64,000 nt of DNA from Gottfriedia luciferensis (GCF_001712755.1 NZ_MDKC01000005.1:62001-126000), one strand, 5' to 3'. Shown: positions 27,922-37,738, counted from the stretch's first letter. Numbers and translations: made by a program. Notes: a model not told the origin generated them from the sequence alone.

Positions 27922-27956
27922 AAAGGTGAGCATATTTTGCTCACCTTAATTTTTTA
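27922..27956. terminator. Terminator between the Gln-rich gene and the helicase gene
   Basis: AAGGTGAGCA / TGCTCACCTT is a perfect 10-bp stem with A- and T-runs on either side, between converging genes. Confidence 0.92.
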
Positions 27957-27976
27957 TACAAGAAAGTTGTTCAATC

Positions 27977-30268
27977 TCATTTCTTATTAATAAAACGTCG
28001 AATTAGTCTTGATGTATTAGCTTTTTTTCCTCTTCTTTTTTGAAGAATCGATAAGTATAATAGCTTTCTAGCTCTTGTACATGCCACATAAAGAAGGCGA
28101 CGTTCTTCTTCTAGTTGATCTAAGTTACCATTTTTTAAGGATTCTAAAGCATAATCATGAGGGAATCCTCCGTCTACAACCCCTAGAATATAGACATAAT
28201 CATATTCTAATCCCTTTGAACGGTGAGCTGTTAAAAGCGAAATATTACCTTGTGATGATTGATTTTTTTTCTGCTTATATTCTTTAAATTTAGCAGAAAT
28301 ATGAAATGCGTGTTCAATAAACTCTCGAATTGATTTGAAATTTTTGCTTACGACCTTCAAATCTCTCAAATCATCAGAAGGTCGTTCGATTTTATTAGAC
28401 TCATTTCCACGCTTTTTAATATAGTCCATAAATGCTGGACTTTCTTCAATTCGCTCAATTGCTTCTAAAGGAGATGCGTGTTTTAAATAACGTAAAATCT
28501 TGATCAGGTTTTCAATTTTTTTAATTTGAAATGGTGCTGCACTTTTAATCGTGGTGAATGCTTCTAAGAAAGATAGATTTTGCAATACACTATTCATTTT
28601 TGCATCTTGAAATGCTTGTTGTTTTAGGAAAAAGACCGGTAATATTTCTTTCAATGCTGCTTGGTGGTCCTCATCACCTATTAATAGTAAGAAAGAAATC
28701 ATTTTTCGAATAATAGGTCGATCATAAAATGAATCACCATCTTGGTCGATTGTAAAAGGCAAGCTTGTTCCAATTAATCGCTCAAAAACAGCCCTTGATG
28801 CAGTATTTGTGCGATACAAAATAGCAAATTGTCCTGGATTTGCACCGTTATTAATTTTTTCTTTCATATCATTAATAATCATCGTTGCTTCTTCCTCTTC
28901 ATCGTATGGAAAGAAGAAAGAAGGTACTTGATCGTAGTCATATTGAGCATGCATTGATTTTACAAAACGGTTTTTATTTGGCTTAATGACTTCGTTTGCC
29001 AATGATACAATCCCGTGGGTGGAACGATAATTTTCACTTAAATGATAAATTGTAGATCCTTGGAAATGTTCTTTAAAGTCTAATATAAACCTGGGGTCAC
29101 TTCCCCTAAACGCATAAATTGACTGGTCATCATCCCCAACAGCCGTAATATTTTCTGTATGTTGAAAAAGGATTTTGAGAATATTGAATTGGATTTTATT
29201 AATATCTTGGAACTCATCCACTAATAAACACTTAAATCGATTTTGATAATGTAAAAGTAATTCATTATTTTCATTTAGCATTTCAAAGCAACCAAGTAAC
29301 ATATCGTCAAAATCAAATTGCCCGTTTTGCTTTTTTAATGATTCATAGCCTTCATAAAGAGAAGCGACCTGTTCTTCCCAAGCATCTTTTGATCGAATCT
29401 CATGTGGATAAACACATGAGTTCTTCCATAAGCCAATTTGTTGAATGGCTTGGTCGTATGCAAATGACTTTTCATCAATTTCAAGTCGTCGACCAATTTG
29501 CTTTAACATGATCTCCTTTTGAAAATCCGATTTAATTAAACGGCTTGAATCCCATTTTGCACGATCAAATCGTAAAAGCATTTTATAGAAAATGCTATGG
29601 AAGGTACCAATTTCCATCTGTTGAATAGGGTAACCTAGACCTTTCATTCTTTCTTTCATTTCTGCAGATGCTTTTGACGTGAATGTTACAAGCATCATTT
29701 CATGAGGAAGTATACCGCTATTCATTAAATGCATTGCTCGAGTTGTTATGACTCGTGTTTTACCACTTCCGGCTCCAGCAAGTACAAGTAAAGGTGAACC
29801 GATATGTGTAACAGCATTCCATTGTTGAGAATCTAATGAAATTTGATTGATCACAAATTGATCCGTCTTTTGTTCATTTATTTTATATGGTGGAATATTG
29901 TAAAAAGGTAGTCTGTTAATAAATTGATTTTCATCTGTTTTTTCGATTGTAGCTGTATTTGAAATTGAACGCTTAGTAGGTAGTTTAATAATACGATCAG
30001 TATTTTCCGTAGTAGAAGGATTATTTTCAAATCTAGCAACCATTTCTTGCTCCAACTCTACGTTATGATTCATACATGCTAGATTTTGCTCTTTGTTTAT
30101 ATGATAAAAATGAGGAATATCATAAATAGTTAATGTGAAATTTAAGTTTTGATGGCAATTAACACATTTAACTTCCCCGCGAATACTGGCTTGATATATT
30201 TCCTCATATCTTGATCGAGGGAATTCTGGTAAATAGATTGATTGATTTTGATAGTTTGCAATTTTCAT
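27977..30268 (-). CDS. UvrD/PcrA-like superfamily 1 DNA helicase (YjcD-like)
   Basis: The product of 763 residues has an extra N-terminal domain with VKCVNCHQ and HFYHINKEQNLACMNH, a possible zinc site of about 70 residues. Helicase motifs follow: Q-motif SLDSQQWNAV, Walker A AGAGSGKT, motif Ia TFTSKASAEMKERM, Walker B LLVDEFQDINKIQ, motif III GDDDQSIYAFRGSD, motif IV YRTNTASRA and motif VI LLYVACTRARKLLYLS. It unwinds DNA 3' to 5' in repair or recombination. Its position matches yjcD. Confidence 0.93.
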   Translation of the reverse strand: MKIANYQNQSIYLPEFPRSRYEEIYQASIRGEVKCVNCHQNLNFTLTIYDIPHFYHINKEQNLACMNHNVELEQEMVARFENNPSTTENTDRIIKLPTKRSISNTATIEKTDENQFINRLPFYNIPPYKINEQKTDQFVINQISLDSQQWNAVTHIGSPLLVLAGAGSGKTRVITTRAMHLMNSGILPHEMMLVTFTSKASAEMKERMKGLGYPIQQMEIGTFHSIFYKMLLRFDRAKWDSSRLIKSDFQKEIMLKQIGRRLEIDEKSFAYDQAIQQIGLWKNSCVYPHEIRSKDAWEEQVASLYEGYESLKKQNGQFDFDDMLLGCFEMLNENNELLLHYQNRFKCLLVDEFQDINKIQFNILKILFQHTENITAVGDDDQSIYAFRGSDPRFILDFKEHFQGSTIYHLSENYRSTHGIVSLANEVIKPNKNRFVKSMHAQYDYDQVPSFFFPYDEEEEATMIINDMKEKINNGANPGQFAILYRTNTASRAVFERLIGTSLPFTIDQDGDSFYDRPIIRKMISFLLLIGDEDHQAALKEILPVFFLKQQAFQDAKMNSVLQNLSFLEAFTTIKSAAPFQIKKIENLIKILRYLKHASPLEAIERIEESPAFMDYIKKRGNESNKIERPSDDLRDLKVVSKNFKSIREFIEHAFHISAKFKEYKQKKNQSSQGNISLLTAHRSKGLEYDYVYILGVVDGGFPHDYALESLKNGNLDQLEEERRLLYVACTRARKLLYLSILQKRRGKKANTSRLIRRFINKK

Positions 30269-30434
30269 TATTTTCCCCCTTAAAATTAAAGCAGACTCAT
30301 CTATGTTACCAAAAAGATTTGTGTACGAAAAGTGAATTTTAATGGGAAAAAAGTATCTTTTGATATGTATCGAACTAAATACATTAGTAAGACCGTTGTT
30401 TGTTTCATAGCCACGAGTATATTAAAGCCCCATG

Positions 30435-30470
30435 AAAAAACTATGATTCAATTGAATCATAGTTTTAAGT
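30435..30470 (-). terminator. Terminator of the yjcG-yjcF-like operon
   Basis: AAAACTATGATTCA / TGAATCATAGTTTT is a perfect 14-bp stem with A- and T-ends, five bases beyond the yjcF-like stop codon. Confidence 0.85.
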
Positions 30471-30474
30471 GTGT

Positions 30475-30906
30475 TTAATTTAATTTTAGTTTCATTTCTG
30501 CGTGTGGAATGCCAGCTTCAAAAAATATTTCGGAAGAGATTTTATAACCTAATTTTTCATAAAAAGGAATTGCAGATTCTTGTGCGTGTAGGACTAATTG
30601 ATCTAATCCTTTTTCCTTTGCAGTTTTATGAATTAAGTACATAATTTCATTCCCAATTTTTTTTCCTCGATAGCTACTTAACACACAGATTCGCTGAACT
30701 TTTCCAGTCGATTCGATTAATCTAAGTCGACCTGCAGCAATCGGTTGTTCTCCATCGTATGAAACAAAATGTATACATTCTTCGTCAAGGCCATCAAACT
30801 CTAATTCTCTAGAAATTTGTTGTTCCTCTACAAAAACTTCTACTCTTACTTTAAGAGCGTCTTGTATACTTTCGTCTGTTGCTGCTACTATAGTGCGAAT
30901 GCTCAT
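30475..30906 (-). CDS. GNAT acetyltransferase (YjcF-like)
   Basis: This 143-residue protein has the GNAT core with AAGRLRLI (motif D/A start), VQRICVLSSYRGKKIGNEIM (acetyl-CoA pyrophosphate loop RGKKIG) and HAQESAIPFYEKLGYK (motif B). The substrate is unknown. Its start overlaps the end of the upstream yjcG-like gene by four bases, so the two are translationally coupled. Order and size match yjcF of B. subtilis. Confidence 0.9.
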   Translation of the reverse strand: MSIRTIVAATDESIQDALKVRVEVFVEEQQISRELEFDGLDEECIHFVSYDGEQPIAAGRLRLIESTGKVQRICVLSSYRGKKIGNEIMYLIHKTAKEKGLDQLVLHAQESAIPFYEKLGYKISSEIFFEAGIPHAEMKLKLN

Positions 30907-31418
30907 TTTTTTGCTCCTAATTTAAATGTTTCATATACTTCCCAAGCACCGTTTTCTAATTGGTAAACTAATTTAAAGTTATCTACTACTTCATTGTAAC
31001 TAAATTGAATCATGCGTAACTGGCCTAGAATATCAGCAAATTCAGCATCTTGTAATTGCTGACCAATTGTAATATGCGGTACGAATGCATAATCTTTTGT
31101 TTCTGGGAAAGCGCCAGTGTGCATTTTTTCATGAAGCTCTTTCAATGCTTCAACAGGTGTAACTTTTAAATAAATGACATTATTAACTGGTGCAAAAGAA
31201 CTTACTTTATTAATTTCCAATTCAAATGGTTCAATTTGACTCGCAATTTCATTTAATTGTGAAATAATATTTGGAAGTTGATCTTCACTTAGTTCGAATC
31301 CACTTCTTAATGTAACATGAGGAGAGATTAACGTATACGCTGGATCAAAACGTTTTCTATACTCATTAGCCTTTTCTTGAACGAAATTAGATGGGAAAAA
31401 AACAACGCCACATTTCAT
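30903..31418 (-). CDS. 2H phosphoesterase / RNA 2'-5' ligase-like protein (YjcG)
   Basis: The 171-residue protein has two H-x-T motifs, HVTLRSGF (about residue 35) and HITIGQQ (about 119), defining the 2H phosphoesterase active site in a bilobal fold. YjcG of B. subtilis has the same length and motifs; its substrate is not established. An AGGAGGT site precedes the ATG. It is the first gene of a two-gene unit with the acetyltransferase. Confidence 0.92.
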   Translation of the reverse strand: MKCGVVFFPSNFVQEKANEYRKRFDPAYTLISPHVTLRSGFELSEDQLPNIISQLNEIASQIEPFELEINKVSSFAPVNNVIYLKVTPVEALKELHEKMHTGAFPETKDYAFVPHITIGQQLQDAEFADILGQLRMIQFSYNEVVDNFKLVYQLENGAWEVYETFKLGAKK

Positions 31419-31531
31419 AAAAATTACCTCCTGTTTGCGATACTTTATATTTTAATTTGAAAAAATTAACGAAAGAAAAATAACTAATTTTAATTATACC
31501 AAATTTTTTGAAAATCGCTAAGTTTCACGAA

Positions 31532-32260
31532 TTATTTTGCTAAACTAATTTTTAATACCTCTTCAAGCTGCTTTTCCCAGTTTGTCCAAGTATGGTCCCC
31601 TTCATATTCTTCATAATGTAATTCTACAGGGAAGTTAGCTAAATAATCTTTTAACTGTAAACCACCTTTGACAAAATTAACCCATTGCTTACTTGGTGTA
31701 AAAACATTTTCTTCTTGTTTTCCAACAGTTTGAACAATTGAAAGAATTGAATTTAATTTTGTATTCTCTAAAAATTCTATAACATCATCATTCACAAATG
31801 GAGATTGCATAACGACTTGTCCAAATGTATTTGGATATGTAAATGCAGCTTGTAATGAAACAGTCCCACCTAATGAATCGCCGATTAATGTCCTGCTATG
31901 GGCTAATCCAAGTAAAGGTAAATGATCATCTAAATACGGAAGTAATTCTTCAGCTAAAAAACGAATATAATTTTTTTGACCAGGTTGGGAAGGGTGGTAT
32001 AGCTTAAAGCGCTCCTCTGGTGAAGAATATGGTATTCCTACAATGATTGTAGGTTGAATTGAACCTTCTTTTGTTAATTTTTCAATTACTCGATGAACTT
32101 TTCCTAAATTAAAATAGTCTTGTCCATCTTGAGCGATTAATAAGTGATGTTTTATTAACGGAGTGTACATGCTTGAATAGTATATTGTAAATGTAATTTC
32201 TTTTTTTAGGTGTTCACTATATAATGTATGTTCTTCTCTAGTCCCATTTGTTTGAATCAT
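31532..32260 (-). CDS. Alpha/beta hydrolase, esterase D-like (YjcH)
   Basis: This 242-residue protein has the nucleophile elbow GDSLGGTVS, an acidic region and a late histidine in YEGDHTWTNWEKQL. The fold matches enterochelin/putative esterases (esterase D family), and the position matches yjcH. AGGAGAC precedes the ATG. The natural substrate is unknown. A divergent EamA transporter begins 118 bases away. Confidence 0.88.
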   Translation of the reverse strand: MIQTNGTREEHTLYSEHLKKEITFTIYYSSMYTPLIKHHLLIAQDGQDYFNLGKVHRVIEKLTKEGSIQPTIIVGIPYSSPEERFKLYHPSQPGQKNYIRFLAEELLPYLDDHLPLLGLAHSRTLIGDSLGGTVSLQAAFTYPNTFGQVVMQSPFVNDDVIEFLENTKLNSILSIVQTVGKQEENVFTPSKQWVNFVKGGLQLKDYLANFPVELHYEEYEGDHTWTNWEKQLEEVLKISLAK

Positions 32261-32337
32261 AAAATGTCTCCTCTTCTTTTCCCTAGGATGATATAATTAG
32301 ATGTTACTTCATACTAAAAATTTAGAAAAGCAAAATG

Positions 32338-32352
32338 TTTTAAACGCTTACA
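32338..32352 (-). promoter_or_regulatory. Candidate cre site upstream of the EamA transporter
   Basis: The minus strand reads TTGTAAGCGTTTAAA, matching 14 of 15 positions of WTGNAARCGNWWWCA, 25 bases before the transporter ATG. The role is inferred from the motif only. Confidence 0.35.
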
Positions 32353-32377
32353 AAAATAAGTCGAAATGAGGTGAAAC

Positions 32378-33292
32378 ATGAGTAAAAAACAACCAAATGC
32401 AATGATGTCTTTATTAATTTTGTCCATTATTGCGATTTCAACTTCAGCTATATTAGCTAAATGGACGAAAGCTTCTCCATCTGTTTTAAGCATGTATCGC
32501 CTCTGGTTTACATGTATATGGATGCTACCATTTGTATTGAAGCGAAAAAATGAGTTAAAAGCCTTAAAAAAATCGCATTATAAATCATTCGCTTTAGGTG
32601 GATTAATGTTAGCTGTTCATTTTATTTTATGGTATGGTTCATTAGTTTTCACTTCAGTGGCGAGCTCAACGATTATATTAGCTCTTCAGCCATTAGTTGC
32701 AATGATTCTTGGATTTTTTGTATTTAAAGAGCGAACGTCTATGCAATCTAAAATATGTATGATTATCGCCATTATTGGTGTATGTCTAATAGGATTCGGT
32801 GATATCGGCTTAAGTATGTCAGCGTTTAAAGGTGATATTCTTTCATTTTTAAGTGTAATTGCTGCAGTACTCTATTTAATGGTTGGACAAACAACCGTAA
32901 AAAATACATCTCATTGGGTGTATAGTTTTTGGGTATTCGCATTTTCAGCTGCATTTTTAACAATCTATAATATCGTAACGATGGATAATTTCTTTGATTA
33001 CCAATCAAAAGATTGGATCATATTTATTGCATCTGCCATTATTCCTTCATTAGCACATATCATAAATAACTATTTATTAAATTACGTAAATGCTACAACA
33101 ATATCAATGAGTATACTTGGGGAACCAGTTGGTGCATCTATTTTAGCAGTTTTCCTTCTTCACGAAATGTTATCATCATTTCAGCTAATTGGAGGTACGA
33201 TCGTAATTGTGAGTGTATTCTTGTACTTATATCAACAACAAAAAGAAGTTACTTCAATACAAGTTAAAACAGATAATTCTACATCAGCTTAG
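32378..33292 (+). CDS. EamA/DMT-family transporter
   Basis: This 304-residue membrane protein has ten predicted helices in two EamA repeats (about 10-140 and 155-290). Typical features are YGSLVFTSVASSTIILALQPL at the end of helix 3-4 and a second-half ISMSILGEPVGASILAVFLLHE. The family exports amino acids or other metabolites. GAGGTG precedes the ATG. A strong terminator follows, so it is monocistronic. Confidence 0.9.
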   Translation: MSKKQPNAMMSLLILSIIAISTSAILAKWTKASPSVLSMYRLWFTCIWMLPFVLKRKNELKALKKSHYKSFALGGLMLAVHFILWYGSLVFTSVASSTIILALQPLVAMILGFFVFKERTSMQSKICMIIAIIGVCLIGFGDIGLSMSAFKGDILSFLSVIAAVLYLMVGQTTVKNTSHWVYSFWVFAFSAAFLTIYNIVTMDNFFDYQSKDWIIFIASAIIPSLAHIINNYLLNYVNATTISMSILGEPVGASILAVFLLHEMLSSFQLIGGTIVIVSVFLYLYQQQKEVTSIQVKTDNSTSA

Positions 33293-33321
33293 ATCAACTA
33301 ATTAATTTTAAAAATTTCAAA

Positions 33322-33360
33322 AGCTTTCAAATCATTCATATGGTTTGAAAGTTTTTTTGT
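33322..33360 (+). terminator. Terminator of the EamA transporter gene
   Basis: CTTTCAAA / TTTGAAAG pairs around TCATTCATATGG and is followed by seven T. Confidence 0.88.
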
Positions 33361-33454
33361 TTTTTAACTAAAAATAGGTAGAATAGATAATAGCTATTAG
33401 AAAAAAATTCCATAAACTTTTATCCAGCCAATTTAAAGGAGAAAAGAGCTACTT

Positions 33455-34771
33455 ATGAAAAAAAAGAAGAGAAAAGCCAAAAATCCTCTCCATTACATAT
33501 TTATTTCTTATATCATCATTACATTTTTATTTTCATTCTTATACTTTCTCCCATTTACGCGAATTTCGAATATAAGCTATATAGACAGTTTATTTGTTTC
33601 AACAAGTGCAATTAGTGTGACTGGGTTAACAACAGTAAACTTAGTTGAGACCTTTAATGTGTGGGGAAAAATACTATTAATGATCCAAATGGAAATTGGG
33701 GCAATCGGAATTGTTGTATTTATTAGCTATGGTTTTATGATACTCGGTATTCGAATTACGATTTCAAATCTATTAGTCGTATCGAAGGATCAAAATCAAA
33801 GTAGCATTAAGTCAATAAAAAGATTAAGTTTGTCAGTTTTATATACATCATTATTTTTTCAATTTATAGGTGGACTCTTTTTTTATAGTCAATTTAGAGG
33901 GAAATATGACACTGCATTAGAAACCTTATTAGTTACTGCTTTCCATTCAATTGCAAGTTTTACAAATACAGGTTTTGATTTATTTGGGAATAGCTTAATA
34001 TCGTTTCAAAAAAATAATTTAGTTTTAATTGTAACAGCAGCTTTAATTTTTATAGGTGGATTAGGATATCCGACTATTATGGAGTACATCTATAAATACA
34101 AAAAGAAAAAGTCCTTATTTACAAGGGTTAATATGCGCCTACATTTTTCGTTTATGATTCTTGGAACAATTGTATTTTGGCTTTTAGAAAGAGGCCATGC
34201 GTTTAAACATTTAAATTTTTTGGATCAACTAACTAATTCATTTTTTTTATCAGTTACGAGTCGAAATGGAGGATATGCACCTCTAGATATTGCCGAACTA
34301 ACATTACCTGCCATCTTAATACTTTTAGTGCTGATGTATATTGGTGGAGCTTCATCGAGTGCAGCAGGCGGGATTCGGCTAACAACAGTATCGGTCTTAG
34401 CCGCTAAGATGTTTTCAGTCATTAAGTCACAGGACGATACAATTATTTTTAGAACAAGTGTAAAGAAAGAGGTTGTTGACCGTGCATTTGTAATTGCGAT
34501 GAGCTTTATCATTTTAATCACGGTCGCAACCATTATAATTTCGATTTTTGAACCGTTTCAGTTAGATTTAATATTACTAGAAGCCATTTCGGCAATTACA
34601 AATACTGGATTGTCATTAGGGATTACAACAAATATTCATAGTGTGTCAAAAATAATATTAATTTTACTAATGTTTATTGGAAGAATTGGGATTTTCACAC
34701 TGATTTATTTCGTATTTAGAGTCGATAATCAAAAATTAAAATATGTTGAAAAAGATTTAGCAGTTGGGTAA
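33455..34771 (+). CDS. Ktr potassium uptake channel subunit (KtrB/KtrD type)
   Basis: This 438-residue TrkH/KtrB-family protein has four M1-P-M2 repeats. Filter segments include SVTGLTTV (about 56-63), ASFTNTGFDLFG, SRNGGYAPLD and TNTGLSLGIT. It conducts K+ coupled to Na+ in the membrane with a cytosolic RCK ring. The adjacent RCK gene gives a complete Ktr system. AAAGGAGAA precedes the ATG. I cannot tell KtrB from KtrD by inspection; the paired regulator gene resembles the ktrAB arrangement. Confidence 0.92.
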   Translation: MKKKKRKAKNPLHYIFISYIIITFLFSFLYFLPFTRISNISYIDSLFVSTSAISVTGLTTVNLVETFNVWGKILLMIQMEIGAIGIVVFISYGFMILGIRITISNLLVVSKDQNQSSIKSIKRLSLSVLYTSLFFQFIGGLFFYSQFRGKYDTALETLLVTAFHSIASFTNTGFDLFGNSLISFQKNNLVLIVTAALIFIGGLGYPTIMEYIYKYKKKKSLFTRVNMRLHFSFMILGTIVFWLLERGHAFKHLNFLDQLTNSFFLSVTSRNGGYAPLDIAELTLPAILILLVLMYIGGASSSAAGGIRLTTVSVLAAKMFSVIKSQDDTIIFRTSVKKEVVDRAFVIAMSFIILITVATIIISIFEPFQLDLILLEAISAITNTGLSLGITTNIHSVSKIILILLMFIGRIGIFTLIYFVFRVDNQKLKYVEKDLAVG

Positions 34772-34785
34772 GGAGGAGAGTATAT

Positions 34786-35442
34786 ATGCCAAAACAATAT
34801 TTGGTAATAGGTGCTGGACGTTTTGGGCGAGGAATTGTAAAAGAATTTGATCGGTTAGGTCATGAAGTCGTTGTATGTGATAAAGATAAAAAGACTTTAG
34901 AGCAATTAGAAGAGTACACAGAATATGCAGTAATTGGCGATTTACGTGAAGAGTCTATTCTAGAGGATTTAAATGTAAGTCAATTTGACGCAGTATTTGT
35001 AGCGATTGGAACGGATTCTTTAGCCTCGATCTTAATTACGAGAAGATTGAAAGAGAGAAAAGTTAAAAGAATTATTTGTAAAGCAAATAATCGTGAAGTT
35101 GGTGGGATTTTAGAAAGTATTGGAGCGGATTTAGTTATTTATCCTGAAGAGGAGGCTGGACATAAAGCAGCACGAATGGAAGCGATGAGTGGAATCATCG
35201 AATACATTGAAATTACAAAAAACGTTGCAGGTGTTGAAACGGTCATTCCTGAAAAATTGGTTGGTAAAACATTAAGAGAAATGAGTTTTTCGATGAAATA
35301 TGGCATAACTGTTGTCCTAATCATCCGCGATGGTGAACCGATGGTATCGCAAATTGGAGACGTAGTTTTTCAGAGTGGGGATTTAATTTTTATTGTAGGA
35401 GAAAAATCAAAAATAGAATTGTTTAAGAAGAAAGTTGGATAA
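34786..35442 (+). CDS. Ktr potassium uptake regulatory subunit (RCK protein)
   Basis: The 218-residue cytosolic protein has RCK_N (about 1-125) with the nucleotide-binding GAGRFGRGIVKEF, and RCK_C (about 135-218), the c-di-AMP-binding lobe in KtrA/KtrC. It gates the membrane subunit according to ATP/ADP. The gene starts 15 bases after the channel gene with AAGGAGGAG between, so the two form one operon. Confidence 0.93.
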   Translation: MPKQYLVIGAGRFGRGIVKEFDRLGHEVVVCDKDKKTLEQLEEYTEYAVIGDLREESILEDLNVSQFDAVFVAIGTDSLASILITRRLKERKVKRIICKANNREVGGILESIGADLVIYPEEEAGHKAARMEAMSGIIEYIEITKNVAGVETVIPEKLVGKTLREMSFSMKYGITVVLIIRDGEPMVSQIGDVVFQSGDLIFIVGEKSKIELFKKKVG

Positions 35443-35542
35443 ATATAATTAGGGCTCAATTACAATTACCTATTTGGAACGTTTAAACATTATATTTGAA
35501 TATACTAATCCTAAATGACTAATCAAGGATTGGTGTATTATA

Positions 35543-36748
35543 ATGAGCCAAGTTATGGAAGTTATTGGAGCATGGGTCAATGCAATTGGAACAATCAGTT
35601 CTGCTATTAGTAGTACACCCATGAGAGGATTAAGAGGAGAAAACCGAAAAAGATGGGAGGATATAAGTTTTCATCTTGATTTTGGTGGAAATTCTTTTCA
35701 AGCAATCGGAAATTTAATAGAAGCTTTTTTAGGCGAACCTAGTGTAATAGAAGATGCAGGTGAAATTATCCAAGCTTCCGGTAACGTCACTGTATTATTT
35801 AGTTTATTAGCTGCTGAAGCAGAGGAAGAAAAAGTAGAAGAAGAAAAAGATGCAGATCGAGCAATAAAATTAAATATTACAGGGAATGCACAACAAGCTT
35901 TTGGTGGATTAATTGCTGCCTTAGAAGAAGTCAGTTCAGAGGACTTTGATGTATCTGGTTTTATGGGGAACTTTTTACAAGCTATTGGAAATACATTGCA
36001 AGTATTGGGTGGTCTTGTAGAGTTAGAAATAGAAGATTTAAAGGACTATTTAGAAGAAACCGGGCAAGTAGAACAACCTAGCGATTTATCAGATGGAGTG
36101 ATATTTGACGTACTTCAAGAATATCATGGCAGTGCTCCTGTACCTGAGGCTAGTGAACTATCGGATGGGATTATATTTGATGAAGTACAAGAATACACTG
36201 GAAGATTGCCAGAAGAAGAAACCGTTGAACTTACAGATGAAATGGAAGATCATAATGAAAATATACTATCAACCCAATCTAATGAAGAAATATTAAATGA
36301 AATAGAATATCTTTTTGGTAGAATACCAGATTACGAACCGATTGAAATGCAAGACGAAACGATTCCAAGTCACCAGGATGGATCCATTTCTAGCGAACAA
36401 GGCGGGCCAAGTGATCTGTCAGATGGGGTCATTTTTGATGTACTCCAACAATATGAAGAAGAAACTGAAACAAATCCATTAGTGAAGGAATACGAAGAAT
36501 TAGCATTACTTTTAAAATACAGTGGAAGTTGGATTCAAGCTGGCGGTTCAATCGTATCCGTTTACTCTGAACAAAAAGAGTTATTTAAGGGGGATGCTGA
36601 ACAAAAAGAGGAAGAGAAACAAGAACTAGAAGAGAACAAAAACCCTAGAAGAAGAAATAGAAAGAAAAAATCGACGGAAAATAAGGTCGAATCAAATCAA
36701 GAGAAAAGCAAAACTTCGAAATATACAGAGATAAAGAAAAAGAGCTAA
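35543..36748 (+). CDS. Repetitive acidic protein (DUF6944-like)
   Basis: This 401-residue protein begins MSQVMEVIGAWVNAIGTISSAI. It has recurring glycine-rich alpha-hairpin words: GNSFQAIGNLIEAF, GEIIQASGNVTVLF, GNAQQAFGGLIAAL, GNFLQAIGNTLQVLGG and, near the C terminus, GSWIQAGGSIVSVY. Between them lie three SDLSDGVIFDVLQEY-type units (residues 180-194, 204-218 and 290-304) in a strongly acidic stretch. The tail is Lys/Arg-rich. There is no signal peptide. I believe the family is DUF6944; the function is unknown. The ATG has no strong ribosome site. Confidence 0.7.
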   Translation: MSQVMEVIGAWVNAIGTISSAISSTPMRGLRGENRKRWEDISFHLDFGGNSFQAIGNLIEAFLGEPSVIEDAGEIIQASGNVTVLFSLLAAEAEEEKVEEEKDADRAIKLNITGNAQQAFGGLIAALEEVSSEDFDVSGFMGNFLQAIGNTLQVLGGLVELEIEDLKDYLEETGQVEQPSDLSDGVIFDVLQEYHGSAPVPEASELSDGIIFDEVQEYTGRLPEEETVELTDEMEDHNENILSTQSNEEILNEIEYLFGRIPDYEPIEMQDETIPSHQDGSISSEQGGPSDLSDGVIFDVLQQYEEETETNPLVKEYEELALLLKYSGSWIQAGGSIVSVYSEQKELFKGDAEQKEEEKQELEENKNPRRRNRKKKSTENKVESNQEKSKTSKYTEIKKKS

Positions 36749-37029
36749 CAAAAATAAGCTATAGTGTTGATGTTAGTTCTAGATACATAGATTATAGAAT
36801 AAAGCCATTTCTTAAAGGTGCATAAAATGAGCATGTAGAAAGAGAAAGAATACTAGGGTTTTGCAGTGCTTGAATAGTAACAAAGGCAACAAAAAACTAA
36901 AATTGAAAACGTTTTTGGAATTTTTGATTACATAATAGGCAAAAAGGAAAATATTAATAATAAAGAGAGTGGACCTTCACTATTTTTGGGTTAAGGAATA
37001 TTATTATTTAACTATTGGAGAGATTGCCT

Positions 37030-37224
37030 ATGAAAAGTAGAATGATTAAAATCGTTAAAAACTATAAAGTTCAGACATTTGTGTTTGGTGTGGGTGTATT
37101 ACTTTTGTTCTTAACAATTGTAGTTGGTAGTATTCTATTAAGCAATATACCAAGAGACAAAGATTTGAGATGGAAAGATTTGATGCATACAATAAACGAA
37201 ATAGAAGCAAAGTCGAATAGATGA
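37030..37224 (+). CDS. Small single-pass membrane protein
   Basis: The 64-residue product from ATG 37030 (MKSRMIKIVKN) has a basic N terminus, one hydrophobic helix (about 17-39, ending VVGSILLSNIP) and a charged C-tail (DKDLRWKDLMHTINEIEAK). TTGGAGAG lies about 9 bases upstream. It sits just before tRNA-Val. No family is recognised. Confidence 0.6.
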   Translation: MKSRMIKIVKNYKVQTFVFGVGVLLLFLTIVVGSILLSNIPRDKDLRWKDLMHTINEIEAKSNR

Positions 37225-37357
37225 GCGTTTTTCAAAATTGAAAAATACATTCTAGTGGACTTATATTCGAAATTTTTTGTTAAATATTGGTTGAAGAGTA
37301 TTAGACAAAACAGTATAATAGACTTAATAAGAGAGAATTGTATCTCCAATATATTAC

Positions 37358-37430
37358 GATTCCATAGCTCAGCTGGGAGAGCACTACCTTGACAGGGTAG
37401 GGGTCGCTGGTTCAAGTCCAGTTGGGATCA
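37358..37430 (+). tRNA. tRNA-Val (anticodon GAC)
   Basis: The cloverleaf is complete. Acceptor GATTCCA pairs with TGGGATC, the D-arm is AGCTC...GAGC, the anticodon stem is CTACC/GGTAG around loop TTGACAG (GAC), and the T-arm is GCTGG-TTCAAGT-CCAGT. Discriminator A73 is followed by TAA, so CCA is not encoded. It is the only intact copy; three 3'-half copies lie downstream at 42072, 45557 and 55423. Confidence 0.93.
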
Positions 37431-37442
37431 TAAAGATGAGAA

Positions 37443-37479
37443 GGCTCAAACCTAAGTATATAAGGGTTTGGGCTTTTTC
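37443..37479 (+). terminator. Terminator of tRNA-Val
   Basis: GCTCAAACC / GGTTTGGGC pairs across TAAGTATATAAG and is followed by TTTTTC. The same hairpin with small changes lies at 45612-45643. Confidence 0.85.
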
Positions 37480-37738
37480 TTTGTTTTCATCTAATTCCAT
37501 CTTTTTATTCCTCTTTTAATGTTGAAACATTATCGAATGTAGCACGTTGGCATCCTTCAATTCTATATCCTAGGCCTTACAGAAGGATAGAACTCCAATT
37601 AGTAGATAATAAATAATTAATATATTAAAATTGAGTTTTTTCATTTTTTACCTCATTAATTTTGATTAGGTAGACTATATTTAAGACGTCTAATGTCTTT
37701 CCTAGTTAAATATATGTTAATTTTTCCAATTAAAAAAA

